A stretch of 64,000 nt of DNA from Neodiprion pinetum (GCF_021155775.2 NC_060232.1:11940251-12004250); one strand, 5' to 3'. Shown: positions 37,001-50,116, numbered from the stretch's first letter. Notes: generated by a model from the sequence alone, not told the origin. Numbers and translations are program-made.

Positions 37001-39742
37001 AGTCTCACCGATGAAGGTGCCAATCTCGCAAGTTCACTTATGAAAGCCATAACAAAGAAGTTCAGGATTAAGCAACGCAAAACAACTGCTTTTAATCATC
37101 AATCAGGAGGATCTATAGAAAGATCTTGTCGCAATGATTTTTAGTCCATGGTATTAACTGCATCCACAACAAATTTCAAACTTCTACGATGAAACCTAAT
37201 ATGTGCAAGGGATGTTTCGAAGAAATCTTAGAAAAAATGCATAACTTTGGAATAACCCGACCTATTGAGTTGAATTTTGGATCAGAATCTAGTTTTAGGA
37301 TTGTAAATAAATGATCTAAATTTTAATAAATCTGATCTAAAAATACGGGTTTTTTTTCTTCATCGAAGTCTTCCCTTAACTTGGCTTGTTTCGAGTCAGG
37401 AGTCTCTCGGTGTTCTGGACACAGATGTTGACCACGGTGAATGTCGTGAATAGCTTGCGGGTACTCCAACTCGTCTTCCGGTATATTTCACACTTTTGGT
37501 TGCACACTAGGGTGCTTTTTTTGGGACTTTTTTTTTTCCCTGCCGACCTGAAACTTTGTTGGCAATGCTTAAAAAAAAATTCCCTCAAAATTTGAGCCCT
37601 TAATATTAATATTAAGTATTCTTCCAGAACGTGAGAAGATTTCTCGTTTAAATTACATGTAAAATTTAACTTTTTGTTTTCAAATTTCTATAACTTGGCG
37701 GCATTTTGTGCTATTATATCGCCCGACCTTGGAAATTATTCGGAATTAAGCTCTCTACAAAATTGCCCATTACGACTTAACTGTAACTCACACCGGTGAG
37801 GCAGTACAGATCACTAAAGTCAAATTTTGTAGAAATTTCTTGTTTTCTTGTTGTTATGTTGTTGATGGCTCAACTTGCAGGAAAAATTTAAATAAAGCAA
37901 TTGTAGGAAATTTAATTTTCTACAAAAAAAAAAATCCTTTGAACCAAATCTCTAACAATAAGATCGATATTTCTCGAGATATTGAGCTTGGACTTTTTTG
38001 TAGCATGAAATTTCAATGGATTGTTGAGTGAAATTTAAAAAAATATTTATTTTCTATTCCTTATTATAAAATTTTTTAAACTGTATTCACGCATAAAATT
38101 ATAATCATTGTTTTCACTCGCAGCTTGAAAAATAGATGAGTATAAAAAAAATTTGGGGTGATGTAATATACTCGAAAAACCGCACTCGACGAGATCTGAC
38201 ATGCTTTGGAACGTTGCAGTCTTAGTATGGAGAAATTTCGTATCAGCTTTACCGTGGAGCTCAAAACCAGCCGCTAACGTGGCGTTGACTTTAACATGTA
38301 GATGTCTTCGAATGAAGTTTGCATACGAGTGAGAGCCATGAAAATTTACAGGCCAAAAGTAAGGTTATAAATATGGTAACCCAGTTTTTACAACGAAACA
38401 CAGCAATTGTGAAAAGTACAATTTTAGTACGAGCATAAATTCCGGATAAAAATGATGCCATTGGAACTGTTTGAAACATGCATATCGGTGTTATAAATGG
38501 AAATGAGAAAATTATTCGGGAAACTTTTTACTCGTGGTACTTGTATGGAAATGGACACCGTATTGAATCGAGTTATTTTCGCAGGTGATAACGTGAATAC
38601 TGAATAAATCGTGCTCACCGGTACCATGGAGAGGCGAATGTAGCTGAAAACATTAAACAGTCACATAACGTGCAGGATATGTCTCAGATACCTTACAGAT
38701 TCCTGACGCGAACCACCTTGGACCAAACTTTTAGAGTTTTACACGGCTTGTTGAGATGTTACTTTAACAATGAAAGTTTGTATCTTCCGCTTATCACTGA
38801 AACTAGTTGTTCGATTTTCCTACAGGTTATTCAAGATTTTTATAACGTTCAAAGCAGTCCTGTTCCAATGCAAAGCACGTTCTCCGTCAAAGTCTCTGGT
38901 TAATATTCGATCGGAGCAATATTTTTTTTTTGATAAATCAGATGGTACATTAAGGGAGTTCTAATTGTACGAGAATTAATATTCATTCAATTTTAATTGT
39001 TCATAAGATATAAGCGAACATGTCTTCCCTCATTTTACACGTATTCTTATGGAGGAATGGAGGAGAATTGATGAAAGCAATCAAATTTGTAACGAACTGA
39101 CATTGAAATTTCATGGAAATTTTTTTTTCGCGGTAGAAGCAAGTCTAATAATAAATGATCAAGATATTTCAGAATTATTCACCACTTCCCTGATATTGGA
39201 AAAAATTATTTATTTATTTTCAATCATGTGATTAAAAATGTCAACGTACCTAATTGAGAAATAAATGTTGACCTCCAATCGACCTTGTGAATCTTCGACG
39301 AGTGTTTTACCCCCTTCGAACGATGAAACTTTTATTGCAAACATCCTTGTCTAAAATCCATCGTTCTCAAAATATTCTGCTGTCTTAGCTCAAATGGACC
39401 AACCTGTATATTGTGCAATTGCAAGGCGTGGTTTGAGTAATTATTTTTTTCATTTCTTTACTGCGTCGGCTTCTACAGAATTTGAACATTAGTGATTTTA
39501 CTTTTCGAGCTTAAGGAACACGAGCCAACTTTCGAGATTGTAACATACGGGGTATACTTTAGCACAGAATTCAGACAGACTTCCACAAATTGAAGGTAAT
39601 TGATCGATGATACATCAGACTTAATGCGCGTTCCTGCTTGGATTCAGAAACGGTTGATGCATCCGTGCACGAAAGTAATTCGTAACGCGTTATCATCGTT
39701 CAAAAAACATTTCAGTATATAATGGGCGGCTAAAATACATTA
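37001..39742. other. No gene recognised
   Basis: AT-rich, low-complexity and chance frames only. AGGGTGCTTTTTTTGGGAC near 37508 resembles an element terminus but no partner end was found. Confidence 0.45.
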
Positions 39743-39744
39743 TA

Positions 39745-40345
39745 CAGGGTGAGTTTTTTATCTTGAGACATCGAAATATCTCACGAAATACGCATTGTAC
39801 GTATAAATGTTCATAGCAAAAACTGTTCGATGTTGAGGGGAAAAACTAATCCCGTGAAATTCAATCCCCCACCCCAACTCCTGAGGGCGTGAGGGGCAGT
39901 AAATTCGAAATCTTAAATGAAAACCCCTATTTTTTTATTGCAGATTCAAATTTCTCACATGAAAATACACAAGTTTTATTGGAAAATTCGTTTCGATCCG
40001 ATACAGATGGCGCTGTAATTGCAAAAAATCGAATTTTTCATTATTCCAGGACATGCGCCTTAAATCGAAAATGAGGAAGTCAGAAATCAGATCGATAAAA
40101 ATTTTCCAGTAAAAATGGTGTATTTTCTCATATAAAATTTGTATCTGCAATAAAAAATAGGGGTTTCCATTTAAGATTTCGAAGTTACTGCCCCTCACGC
40201 TCTTAGGGGTTGCCGTGGGGGGTTGAATTTGACGGGGTTAGTTTTCCCTCTCAACATCGAACAGTTATTGTCATGAACAAAATTTCTTTGCACAATGCGC
40301 ATTTCTTGAGATATTTCGATGTCTCAAGATAAAAAACGCACCCTG
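39745..40345. mobile_element. Mariner-like foldback element with long inverted repeats
   Basis: The left end is CAGGGTGAGTTTTTTATCTT and the right end is its near-exact inverse (GATAAAAAACGCACCCTG). Both are followed outward by TA (39743-39744 and 40346-40347), the mariner/Tc1 target. The arms are about 250 bp each, so nearly the entire 601-bp element folds on itself. No transposase is present. Confidence 0.88.
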
Positions 40346-40347
40346 TA

Positions 40348-41119
40348 TGTAATAAATATATACTTTCACGTTCTTATTATATCTTGGTACGACAATTCAG
40401 ACGGTACTCGAAATCTTTGGAACGCAATGGAATTCAATGTTATACCGCACGTGGAAACTTTGATTCATTAGGCAAGCGAAAAGTCAAAGTGATTTCCGAG
40501 AAAGATAAACTGAGGATTCCAATTTATAAAAATCTGCAATTTTCCATGGACCGGCGTAACTCAGTGTTCCGAAATGTTTGTTAATGCGCAGTTGAGCTCT
40601 CAGGAATAGCAGTCATAAAAATATTTGCGTAACAGTGTGGTTTATATAATGTAGCAGAGTTAACAGAGAACGACGAGATAATTAACGGCGAACTCGGTTT
40701 TCGAGATGTAAATCGTATCAAAGTTTGTGCATATTATATCTATGACGAAGAGTTGCTCCGTGAAGTAAAACAGCTTCAGGCAATGTTGAAGGTCTCCCGT
40801 ATGACTGTTTAGTAACGCGAGACATCGATCGAAGTAATCTACATCGAAAATGTTTATTGAATGAATTTATTACCTGTTTTTTCAGCCATATAAATCGTTC
40901 ACTCATATTTTTTCCGTAATACCGCAGCGACCGAGTTTTATCTATTGTTACAATATTTGACCAACTTTCCCCGTCTGGAATAAACAATAGAGATTAAAAC
41001 GTACTGCAATGCAGGTATTTTTCTTTTATTCGGGCGAGAAGAAGGTTACTCAATGCAATTATGCAAGCCTTTCGTTCGGAATGGATTTAATCAGGTACTG
41101 CGAAACTTAGATTTCGCTA
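40348..41119. other. No gene recognised
   Basis: Short frames on both strands without family similarity. Confidence 0.45.
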
Positions 41120-42580
41120 CGACAAGTTGCGAAAATAACAGACGACAGGAATACCCTAATTTTTCAAGAGAACACTGACACCGTTCATTCATTGGTGACC
41201 ATTCATCTAGTGGTCCGCTCACCGTACTATTTTCGAATTTCTCTTGAAAGGTTTTTCCATGACGTTGTGCTATCCTGAAGGCATTATAGTTGGAGAAAGG
41301 TTTGTCCTCGATATCTTTGTCGATGTGTTCTGGTTTCATTCGAAAAACAGGCTTTCCTTTTGTCATGGTGAAAATTTTCTGAGCTTTTGAAATAGCTTCT
41401 GTTTTTGGCATCGAAGGATTAAACTGCTTCAAAAATCCAGTGGCAAATTTTTGACCAGCGCCATATATCCTCGCATAATTATTACTTTTGCATGATCTCT
41501 CGATATTCCAACACCTTTTGCAGTTACGCTGTGCATGTCCGTCCCGTTTGTTTTATTATCAATCAATATCATCCGACCAAAAGGTGTAGCACCACGAATC
41601 TGAGCACGGTATGCATCTCCAAGAACATGAGCTATCCAAAGTTCCTGCGAGTCTACGTCAGTACCGACAATGTTGTATTCAGATGGTGTTTGTATCATTG
41701 CCCGTAGGGTTTCTGATTGAGACTTCTTGAAGCGAGCATTCTCGGGAAGTCTGGCCTTACTCGAGACGAGAAAAAAGTGTCGAGAAATCGAGAAATCGCA
41801 TCTTGATTGTATGTAACTTTAATTTAACGATTACTTTTATGAAGATATTTCAGGTACCTACTATTTGTTTAATTAAAAGACTGTATGGTTAATATTTTCA
41901 CTCACCTCAGGAAGGAAGCTGAGATACATATTCAAAGTACCTACATATTTAGTTTCTTTGAGATATGCGAACTTCTCTTTTAGATACTCGACTTCACTTT
42001 CGCCGGCAATCAGGTACTTTTCAATTTCAGACAATTCCTCCGTTTCCATTAATTTGATCTCTTTCATTTCTTTTAATTTGAACTCAGATAGTGAAGCCTT
42101 CAATTTCATGGACTCGGTACTTCCGAAGGATAATCGACTCTGCCAGCCACCGTGTCCGTATATCTGCTCCAACCTTCTTGGAAAATGTTCTTCAAGAATT
42201 TCGGTAAACTGTTTCACGGTGTTGTTTATGTTCTTCAAACAGCTATGGACCTGTGCTTTTCCAATATGTAAAAATACTCGACTAAATTGTTCCGTCTTAA
42301 GGGCGGCAGCTTTACCGAACCGTCTCCCAAACATGTCGGGTATTCAACGTTTACTTGAAATTTGTCCAAATCGTTCTTCAGAGTTGCAAGCTCTTGCTTG
42401 GACGAGCGATGGATCAAATAATTTTTAAACAACTGTTTATACAAACCTTCCGGTATCATTTACATATTGAGTTTGTTAACACGTGTTACGGGTGATCCTT
42501 TAGTTTGAGATTCATTAGAGACATTCTGGACCTCACGGGTTTCGTCGTCCTAGGTTGAGGTTGAATTTTACATCTGGTTA
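41120..42580 (-). pseudogene. POLG pseudogene with large internal deletions
   Basis: The minus-strand sequence corresponds to the intact POLG at 10372-13893. Approximate matches: residues 47-190 (about 42130-42580), residues 475-537 (about 41930-42130) and residues 810-990 (41120-41740). The intervening exonuclease domain (about 190-475) and residues 540-810 are missing, and an unrelated ~150-bp stretch sits at 41760-41920. Frameshifts and stops break it. Residues such as TDVDSQELWIAHVLGDAYRA retain motif A with the first Gly of GADVDS kept and Ala changed to Thr; motif B is frameshifted and motif C is absent. It was probably made by duplication or retrocopying. The parent coding region has no intron, so the two routes cannot be separated here. 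Confidence 0.92.
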
Positions 42581-43104
42581 TAAAGAAGGATCGTTGTGGA
42601 CATAAATTCAGTTTCAGTATTTATTATGCGATATCAAAAGAGAGACATTTACGTAAAATAACCAACTTTCGTCATCGTTTTGGTAAGAGAGAATCATTAG
42701 ATCAACGAAATGAGCCGAAAGGCATTGCTAGTAATTGATAATCACATCGAGTAAGCCACAGGGTCAATCGTTGCTAAACTGAATTAAGGCAGGGATGAAA
42801 ATGTATGTAATCAATCACCAGTAAATAAGATGAAGCTGTAAATAATTTTATCAATGTCGTCTTCCAATAATGCTCCATGCGTGTGGTCAAGTCCCTACAC
42901 CTTACAGCCTCTGATTGAAAATGCTTACGATTAGATACTCTATTCCAGAACAACCCTCCATTAATGACGAGGTACTCGCAGTGTGAACCGTGAGAGCGAA
43001 GTAAAGGAAAAAACTGTCGTACATGATCAAAATAAGAAGACCTGTTGTTAGGTTCAAATGTTACCGAATCAAACTTGCCCATGAAGCATTCGGAAGCATG
43101 AACT
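42581..43104. other. No gene recognised
   Basis: A 102-codon minus frame (42774-43082) has no recognised similarity. Confidence 0.4.
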
Positions 43105-43155
43105 ACGAGAGAGAGAAAGAGAGAAAGAAAGAGATAGATAGATAGATAGATAGAT
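43105..43155. repeat. GAGA/GATA microsatellite at LINE 3' end
   Basis: GAGAGAAA followed by about six GATA repeats. It directly adjoins the 3' end of the minus-strand LINE, where such elements often carry a short tandem tail. Confidence 0.85.
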
Positions 43156-44470
43156 CGAGTTTATTATGCCATGACCCGCTTGGGCTTTAAGGCAAACAAA
43201 AAGGCGATCAGTGGAGGAACTTCAAAGATCGATGCAGGTAATTTTGATACATAGGTAGAGACATAGAATACAAGAACCGGATTGTACAATAGATCCAGTG
43301 ATAGTAGTATAACATAACAAAAGTACAACACAATAAAAAGGATATATTACTGACCACCGGACCAGAAAGATAAAGTAAATAGATAGCTAACTAATAATAG
43401 GTATACAGACTAGAGTTCATAATCGTTGAAAATGATGAATAATTTATAGTTTAAAGAACCGACGGTAGGAATAAAATAACAGTGCACAATTAGATAGATA
43501 CAGGATAAGGATAGGTAGTACAAGAAAATATATATAATAAATTATAAATAGTAATAAAATTAAGAGTAACAATGAGAATAAAAGTATAACATAGTAAAAC
43601 GGAAATAGACATAGATTGTAAAAATAGAACAACAATGGATAGACGAAAACCAGATAATTGATAGTTAGTCCACACTGTGAAGTTTCCTGCTCTACGGCCG
43701 CTGCCAGTCACAGCCTAGATCTTATTAGGGTCAGGGAAGAGCCCGATTCTGCTGCTAGGAGATAGTGATGGACCTTAGGCTTGAAAACTTCAAGCGACGG
43801 GGAGTTTTTTAGGGACGATGGAAGGCTGTTCCAAAACCGCATGGCAGATAAGAGAAAGGAGTTTTGGTGGACCGCTGTCCTGGCCAACGGAATAGGTAGC
43901 GTCATGCCCTGAGAAGAGGCCGCTAACCTGGATGATCGTCGCGTACTACGATCATCCTCAGGGATTAACTTATTTAGATAAGATAGCCTAGACGTTAGGA
44001 GCACTTGATAGGAGAGACATCCAATAAAATAAAGTCTACGATTCACGACAGAGAGCCATTGGAGCTTGACACGATGAGGGGTTATATGGATGTCTCTCCG
44101 CAGGTTAAAGATATATCTAATGCCACTATTTACTAGTCTTTGTAACTTGAGATTCAAATACTCTGTGGCATCATGGTAGACTAAACTACAGTAATCAACG
44201 TGAGGCATGATGAGTGCATGGACTAGCATGGCCTTCACCTGAGGAGAGAGCGTATCGCCCTTGTGCTTGAGCCTATAAAGCGAGGCATAGACTTTTCTCG
44301 ACACTTGCGCTACGTGTCCATTCCCAGCTAGGTCCGCAGATATATGAACACGGAGATTTCGGACTGTGTCGACGAAAGGCACAGATTTACCATCGATGAT
44401 AATCAGTGGTTTTGATTGGCGTTTTAACTGCTCAACATAGGCAGAACTACCTAAAATAATTGCCTTAGTT

Positions 44471-45476
44471 CCCAGTGAACACAATTATGTCAAACTGATG
44501 TCAGAATGACGTCATGTCACGTCAAGATTTACGTAAGATGTGAGACATATATGAGTCACATATGACTCATAATTTCCCACTTCCTGACGTAAGATTCTTA
44601 CGTAAGATAAATGACGTAAATATGACCTCCAATTGACATCATTATGACTTGACTGGCGTCAAAATGACATAACTCTGATGTCATAGAGAAGTAAAGTCGG
44701 TACCGGAAGCTTACAAAAATATGACGTCCAGCTGACGTACTTGTTATTTAGCTGACGTCAAGATGACTTAAATTTGGGGTAAAATGGTGATATAAAGTTG
44801 CGTCCAATGCTTAAAAAATTGTGACGTCTGGCTGACATGATTATAACTTACCTGACGTCTCGATGACATAACTCTGATGTCATAGTGACAAAAATTATTC
44901 GAGAATGCTTATAATAACATAACCGTTACAACAGACCTTGTAAAGTCAAAATGTTTGTATTTTTCATTTATAAATAGTGATTATTTTGTTACTGTACCTC
45001 TATTACAATATACCGTCGTGACATTAGTATTATGTCACTCGTATGTGAAAGAATGACCGGAAGCCGATGCTTAAGTATGACGTTCATCGTACATCAATTT
45101 TACGTAAAAATATGAGTTGTTCTTACGTAAGCATATGACGGTATTATGATATCCTTTTGACGTCGGATTATGACTTGTAATTTATGTAAATGTATGATTT
45201 ATTTCTTACGTAAATAATATATAAATTTATGACTTTGATGTGACGTCACACATATGATAGGGATGAGACATAATATTTACGTAATATTTAAGTAACAATC
45301 ATGACGGCATATAAAAGTAAAATTTTAGGTCAGTACTATGTCATAATGATTTCATACTACATGACATCATATCAGAGTCATCAACAAAGTCATTTTTATG
45401 TCATATCTATGTAAAAATTCGATGATCTCTATGTGACCTATCTATGACGTCATATGGAGGTAATGTGTTCACTGGG
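44471..45476. mobile_element. 1-kb non-autonomous element rich in TGACGT motifs, inserted in LINE RT
   Basis: The ends are CCCAGTGAACAC and its exact inverse GTGTTCACTGGG. The insertion splits the LINE RT. Joining the flanks, with removal of a possible 2-bp TT/AA duplication, restores RT sequence across the site. The body contains more than a dozen TGACGT cores (several full TGACGTCA) plus TACGTAAG and ATGACTCAT variants, and no coding frame. Superfamily not assigned. Confidence 0.85.
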
Positions 45477-46132
45477 TTTTGCTGATGTTCAGTTGTAGGC
45501 CATTTGGCTATGGCCTCTGCAATGCAACTGGGTGAAGCATGCAGATAGATCTGAAGATCATCGGCGAAGATTACATGCTTAGTATACCTCAACCCAAGCC
45601 CAACATCACTGATAAATATCAGAAAGAGCAGCGGCCCAAGAACAGAACCCTGCGGCACCCCGGAGCTGTTGGGCAGAAAAGTAGAGTGATGGCCGCTAAG
45701 ATCTTGCACGGACTGGGTTCTACCTGTAAAGTAGGAATGAAACCACTTTATCACCTCATTGGAAAAGCCATAGTTCTTGAGCTTGGTCAGGAGCAGTCTA
45801 TGATTAATACTATCGACCGCTTTACTGAAATCGAACAATAAGAGAACGATAACACACCTATCATCAACAGCTTTCCGTGCATCATCAAGCACCTTGAGGA
45901 TAGCAGTCTGGGTGCTATGGTGCTTCCGAAAACCTGCCTGTACCGGGTCCAGAATGTTATTTTGGTCTAAAAAGTTAGTAACTTGCTCTGACACTAATCT
46001 TTCAAGTACTTTAGCCAGGTGACTGAGATTCGCTATAGGCCTTGTGTTCGATTCGGACCTGGGTGGGTAAGATTTACTCAGAGGAATGACGTAAGCAGTT
46101 TTCCAAATGGTCGGGAACAAACAGGAGGACAT
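45477..46132 (-). pseudogene. LINE ORF2 reverse transcriptase core
   Basis: RT motifs visible: RPIANLSHLAKVLERL, GFRKHHSTQTA, LLFDFSKAVDSINH (F-to-V change before DS), SGVPQGSVLGPLLF and VIFADDLQIYLHAS with the catalytic Asp pair. The frame is cut at 45477 by the inserted element; thumb sequence resumes at 44470 with TKAIILGSSAYVEQ. Confidence 0.88.
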
Positions 46133-46903
46133 CGATGCTTTGAAAAGGTCAGTGAGGCGCGGTACTGGGTATTGACAGAAGATCCCTTATATGGATCAGC
46201 TTGATGCCGTCAGGGCTTTAGCAACGCGAACTTGTGAGAAAGGATGTCAAGATTTTCAATACCTGCTGATCCGTGACATGAGAAAACGCAAAATTAGAAT
46301 TTACAATTGCTTGCTGAGTCAAGATAAATGCTAGTTCTGACGCTGAGCAGGGAGAGTGGGCACTTGTCACCGAAGAATAATGGGTGTTCAATTGATCTGC
46401 CGAACAATGGTGGAGCGGAGATGACGATTCCGTATTTTTGGCAATGAGACCCTGACGTCTAAGTTCCGCCCAGATGCTATTTGGACTGGTAAGTTTGGCT
46501 AGCCGCTCCTTAAAGTAGAGATTTTTCGCACGTTTTATATCACGCTTGACCTCTCTCCGAATAATTAGAAACTGACTGAAAAGTTCATTGGAGTTAAGAC
46601 GCTTGGCAGCTGCGTAGGTTTTGTTCTGCAGTTTGATGCTACATTTGAGCTCTGGTGTAAGCCAGCCAGCAGGAGGTTTTCCTACTTCACGTGTGATTAG
46701 TGGAGCCTGATTATCAAGCGCAGTCACTATAGAGTGACACAGCATCTCTGTATAGAGATCAAGATCTGGGTTTGCACTTATATGCTCTAGTGCATTGTTT
46801 AGAATTGAGAGAAAGCTAATCCGAAGGGCATTGACATCACACCCTCGAAAATCGCGATATATTTTGACACTCTTGGCGAAGGTCTTGATTGGCAACCTAT
46901 ATT

Positions 46904-47593
46904 CTAGTCGAGTAGTTTGTGACCCGCTATAAACGGAGATGAGGACTTATCATGTGAAAGTAGTTTCTCAGTTGAGTCCAATATGACGACATCTAGCCAT
47001 GACTCCGAGTGGGCCGTATGATGTGAGCTTCCATGGGGAACAAGAAAGAGCGAATGACTATAAATAAGATCTCGCAGATAATCTGCCTCAAAGTTCTGTC
47101 GGTTTAGATCACAATTTAAATCTCCAATGATTATGACATTAGTATAATTATGAAAGAATTTGTCGAACTCCACTAGAAAGGCGTCTAATAAAACGCTCTT
47201 TGGCCTACGATAGATGACGACAACTAATATTTTATCATTCTGAACTATCAGCTCAAGTATTAGGAATTCTAGAGAATTTGTAAACAGAGATGGAGATGAA
47301 TCTAAAGTCTTGCATGTTATGGATTTGTGGACATACACGCTCACTCCTCCTCCTATTTTACCGAGTCTGTCATTCCGCAAGAAGCAATAATCGCTAATGG
47401 TCACCACATCACTAGCAATGTCCGTGTGTAGCCATGTTTCAGTGACAGAAATTACATGGAAGAATTTCTTGGAGAAGTGCGATCTTATCTGATCGATGTG
47501 GGCCGGTAAGGAGTTCGCATTGAAGCTGGCAATCCTCATATTGCGATGGTTTAGGCCAGCTGAACCGCCCGAAGAGTTTGCACCGTCAAAAGC
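46904..47593 (-). pseudogene. LINE ORF2 endonuclease domain
   Basis: Exonuclease-endonuclease-phosphatase fold: NMRIASFNANSL at the start, then VTETWLH, then IIGDLNCDL and a SWLDVVI segment. These are the metal-binding and catalytic positions of AP-like endonucleases. The frame ends near 46904 and the protein continues in another frame at 46895, so the copy is inactive. Confidence 0.85.
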
Positions 47594-47647
47594 AGCTCCT
47601 GCAGACCCCGCAATAGTCTCCTCTGTCAGCAAATCACCTAGGTGGCG

Positions 47648-47960
47648 TCAATCTCTCGGAACAGGAACCAATAAATCTAGATCGGCCTCCGAGTTGATAA
47701 TGAGTTTATCTGCCCCTTCGCTCTTCTTCACGTGGACAATTCCATTTTGGATCCATACAAAACGATAGCCACATTCCTTTGCCCGAGTCTTGACTGTCGC
47801 TAAGAATCTCACTAATGAGGGGGGAAGATGTTCGTTGAAGAAAACTGGTGTATGCGGGTGGTTTCCGGCAAGACTGATCTCATCAGCATGGATGGCACCT
47901 TTCGCCCGCTTGGCTGACAGAATCTCGTTCCGGCATTGCACAGTCCGCAGACGGAAGAGG
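47648..47960 (-). pseudogene. LINE ORF1 C-terminal remnant
   Basis: Encodes RNEILSAKRAKGAIHADEIS and then a FFNEHLPPSLVRFLATVKTR stretch and RFVWIQNGIVHVKKSEGA. This arrangement (KxxIFxNEHLTP...YKYVWxxxGxIxVRK) is common at the C-terminus of ORF1 in CR1/Jockey-type LINEs. It ends with a stop shortly before the ORF2 region. Upstream coding sequence is missing. Confidence 0.7.
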
Positions 47961-49449
47961 ATCAGTGAAATAGGTAGAGCGAAATAGGTAGGGCGGGAGG
48001 GTGGGAGCGAGATGAACGAACACTCTACGAAAAAACGCCCAACAATAATCGTCATTTCTCATAATCTCCGTAATCAATGTTTTTAATGACGAAAAGAATT
48101 TCTAAGCCAGTGTTGAAAAGTTCGCAAATGTAGGAAATAAATCGACGAACATCACTTGCATCGATTTGTTTTTTCTATAATGATGTTGCGGCGTAAAAAT
48201 TGGACCAAGTATGGCTTCGCATTCTCGAACAACGATGCCTTCCCTTTTAGGTTTATGCGAGCAGAGCTGTTGGAATAATGAGGATAATGAATAAGAAGGC
48301 AATCGAACGTGCTCTAATTGCAAAACGAAGGCGTGAAAAATTTTTTATTACGTATATTCAACACGAAAAAAGAGTTTCCTGACAAATAATCATCAAAAAA
48401 TTATTCTGCTAACGAGTATAACGGCACGGCGATTACTTTGAGCTTGGTGTGATAAAATTTTGATGACGCAGAACAGTGTGCTTGGTGGGATACATTTTCA
48501 TTCTATCAGTCACGAAATAATATGCAATGCAACGGTGATAAGACGATAAGATTGCAAGCGTATTAAAATATCAATTATTATTAGTTTTCATACGAACGAC
48601 TGGAACGAAGACTACGCTGATACAGGAAACAGAATTAAAGCTGCAAAAGCATGCCATCCAAAAAGTAGTTTTATCACATCGACTAGACCTCGATATCTAA
48701 TTGTGAATATATTCAGAGCGCGGTGACAAAAATATTCTAATTCTTAAACGAATGTCTGGGGAAAATTCTACAGCTTCCTCGCATCGTAGTTTTGATAAAG
48801 TGATGAACCTCATTGCCATTATAACGATTTTATTTTTTCTACAAGCTATGCAAGAAAATAAGAAAAAGATATGTACACAGAAAATCAGAGACCCAGAGAA
48901 AAGGAGTTTGTTGTACAACTTTTGATACTGCGAATTCTTTATTTTACTTCTCCACTCTTTCTGGAATAAGTTATTCAAAGGTTACAGTAAAAAAGCACAA
49001 TTGTCGTCACAGGCTTACCAACTTAGGCTGATAGTTTAAAAATAACAAAACACCTAATAAATAAGAAATAACATAAAGATGCATGATTAAAAAGATAAAA
49101 ACTAGACGTGAGGAAAAAATTATCCGTAAGATAAAATTGAGACGAGAGAGGAGTTTTTCGGCGGACGTATAAAGATGTAGGTACAGAAGACAGTGACGAT
49201 ATTGAAAATGAATAAAATAGATAGTGATTGAAGTCTTTCTATGCTCGGTTGTATATTTAGTTAAAATTTGTACCTGGCCAGGGTTTCGCTTCAAATCATT
49301 ATTGTCACATGTCTTATCCTATCGAGCTAACAATAAGTAGATCTACTAACTCTTTCGACCCAAACTCGTCACTCTCTCTTCCTCCCTGTCTCTTCTCCGT
49401 TATCCTATACAATCCGTCATAACATTAGTTGAGAAAAACATGTCCATTT
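47961..49449. other. No gene recognised
   Basis: AT-rich; frames up to 95 codons without similarity. Confidence 0.45.
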
Positions 49450-50116
49450 TTCCGTAAAGTGGTCGTATGGAAGAAAATTCAGAGTGACTGTAATACATCA
49501 CGGATGCGCTAATTTTGATCTACATGAAACGGATGCTCCGTATATGAGACAGTATTTAACGCAGTGCAGTGTCCTGATTTAAAGACCTGAAAAGGTGGTT
49601 GTCGGAGATTTTTTTTTTTTTGATAGGGAGAGATAGAACGAAACTTCTTAAAATTTCAAAGGTATTTTAACACACATTTGAAAGGTATGAGCAAAAATTT
49701 TTATGATCCAACTGTTGCAGAACGGCAGCGTTATTAGCTGACCCGTTAACTGAAGAATATATCTTTAGTCGATGGCTGACCATCGAAGGGCCTAGCCGCT
49801 TGAGTCTGGAATCAGCAGAAGAGATAAAGTGTGTATTTCTTGTATGAAATGTGAAAACTAAAATCATTATACATCATATCATATCATCATACATCATACA
49901 TCATCATACATCACATCATACATCATCATACACAGTATTAAAGTTCAAAACTAATGTTTGGATGTTCAGAAAGTGACGTCACCCAAAATTTTTTTTCTCT
50001 TGACGTCTTCGATCTATATAGACGAGAATCAGCTAGCCGAATTCCTCAGTCCGGAAACAACCGCTCTGTAGAAAGGTTGGATGAGAATCGCGCTCCGCAA
50101 ATTTCGAGTACCGGTT
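49450..50116. repeat. Leader repeat, copy 1 (oldest)
   Basis: About 650 bp from AATTCAGAGTGACTGTAATA to ACCGGTTTCTGTACC. It is closely similar to 57250-57950 and 59610-60097. It contains a weakened form of the hairpin seen in the later copies, an ATCATAC microsatellite (49866-49936) and a segment CAGTCCGGAAACAACCGC just before the minisatellite. Confidence 0.85.

Larger units (their letters stand above)
43156..47960 (-). mobile_element. 5'-truncated CR1/Jockey-group LINE, frameshifted and interrupted
   Basis: This non-LTR retrotransposon reads on the minus strand. From its 5' end: the C-terminal part of ORF1 (about 47648-47960), then ORF2 with an AP-type endonuclease (46904-47593), a linker (46218-46895), reverse transcriptase (45477-46132) and the RT thumb/C-terminal region (43708-44470). 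Frame breaks occur near 46900 and 46140-46220, and a 1006-bp element is inserted at 44471-45476 within the RT. It ends in a GATA-rich tail. The 5' end is truncated near 47960. Endonuclease and RT motifs place it in the CR1/Jockey group; the exact clade is not resolved. Confidence 0.88.

Noticed and set aside
43444..43711. Hydrophobic minus-strand frames at the LINE 3' end
   Set aside because: AT-rich 3' untranslated sequence of the LINE. The Leu/Ile/Tyr-rich translation is a composition effect.
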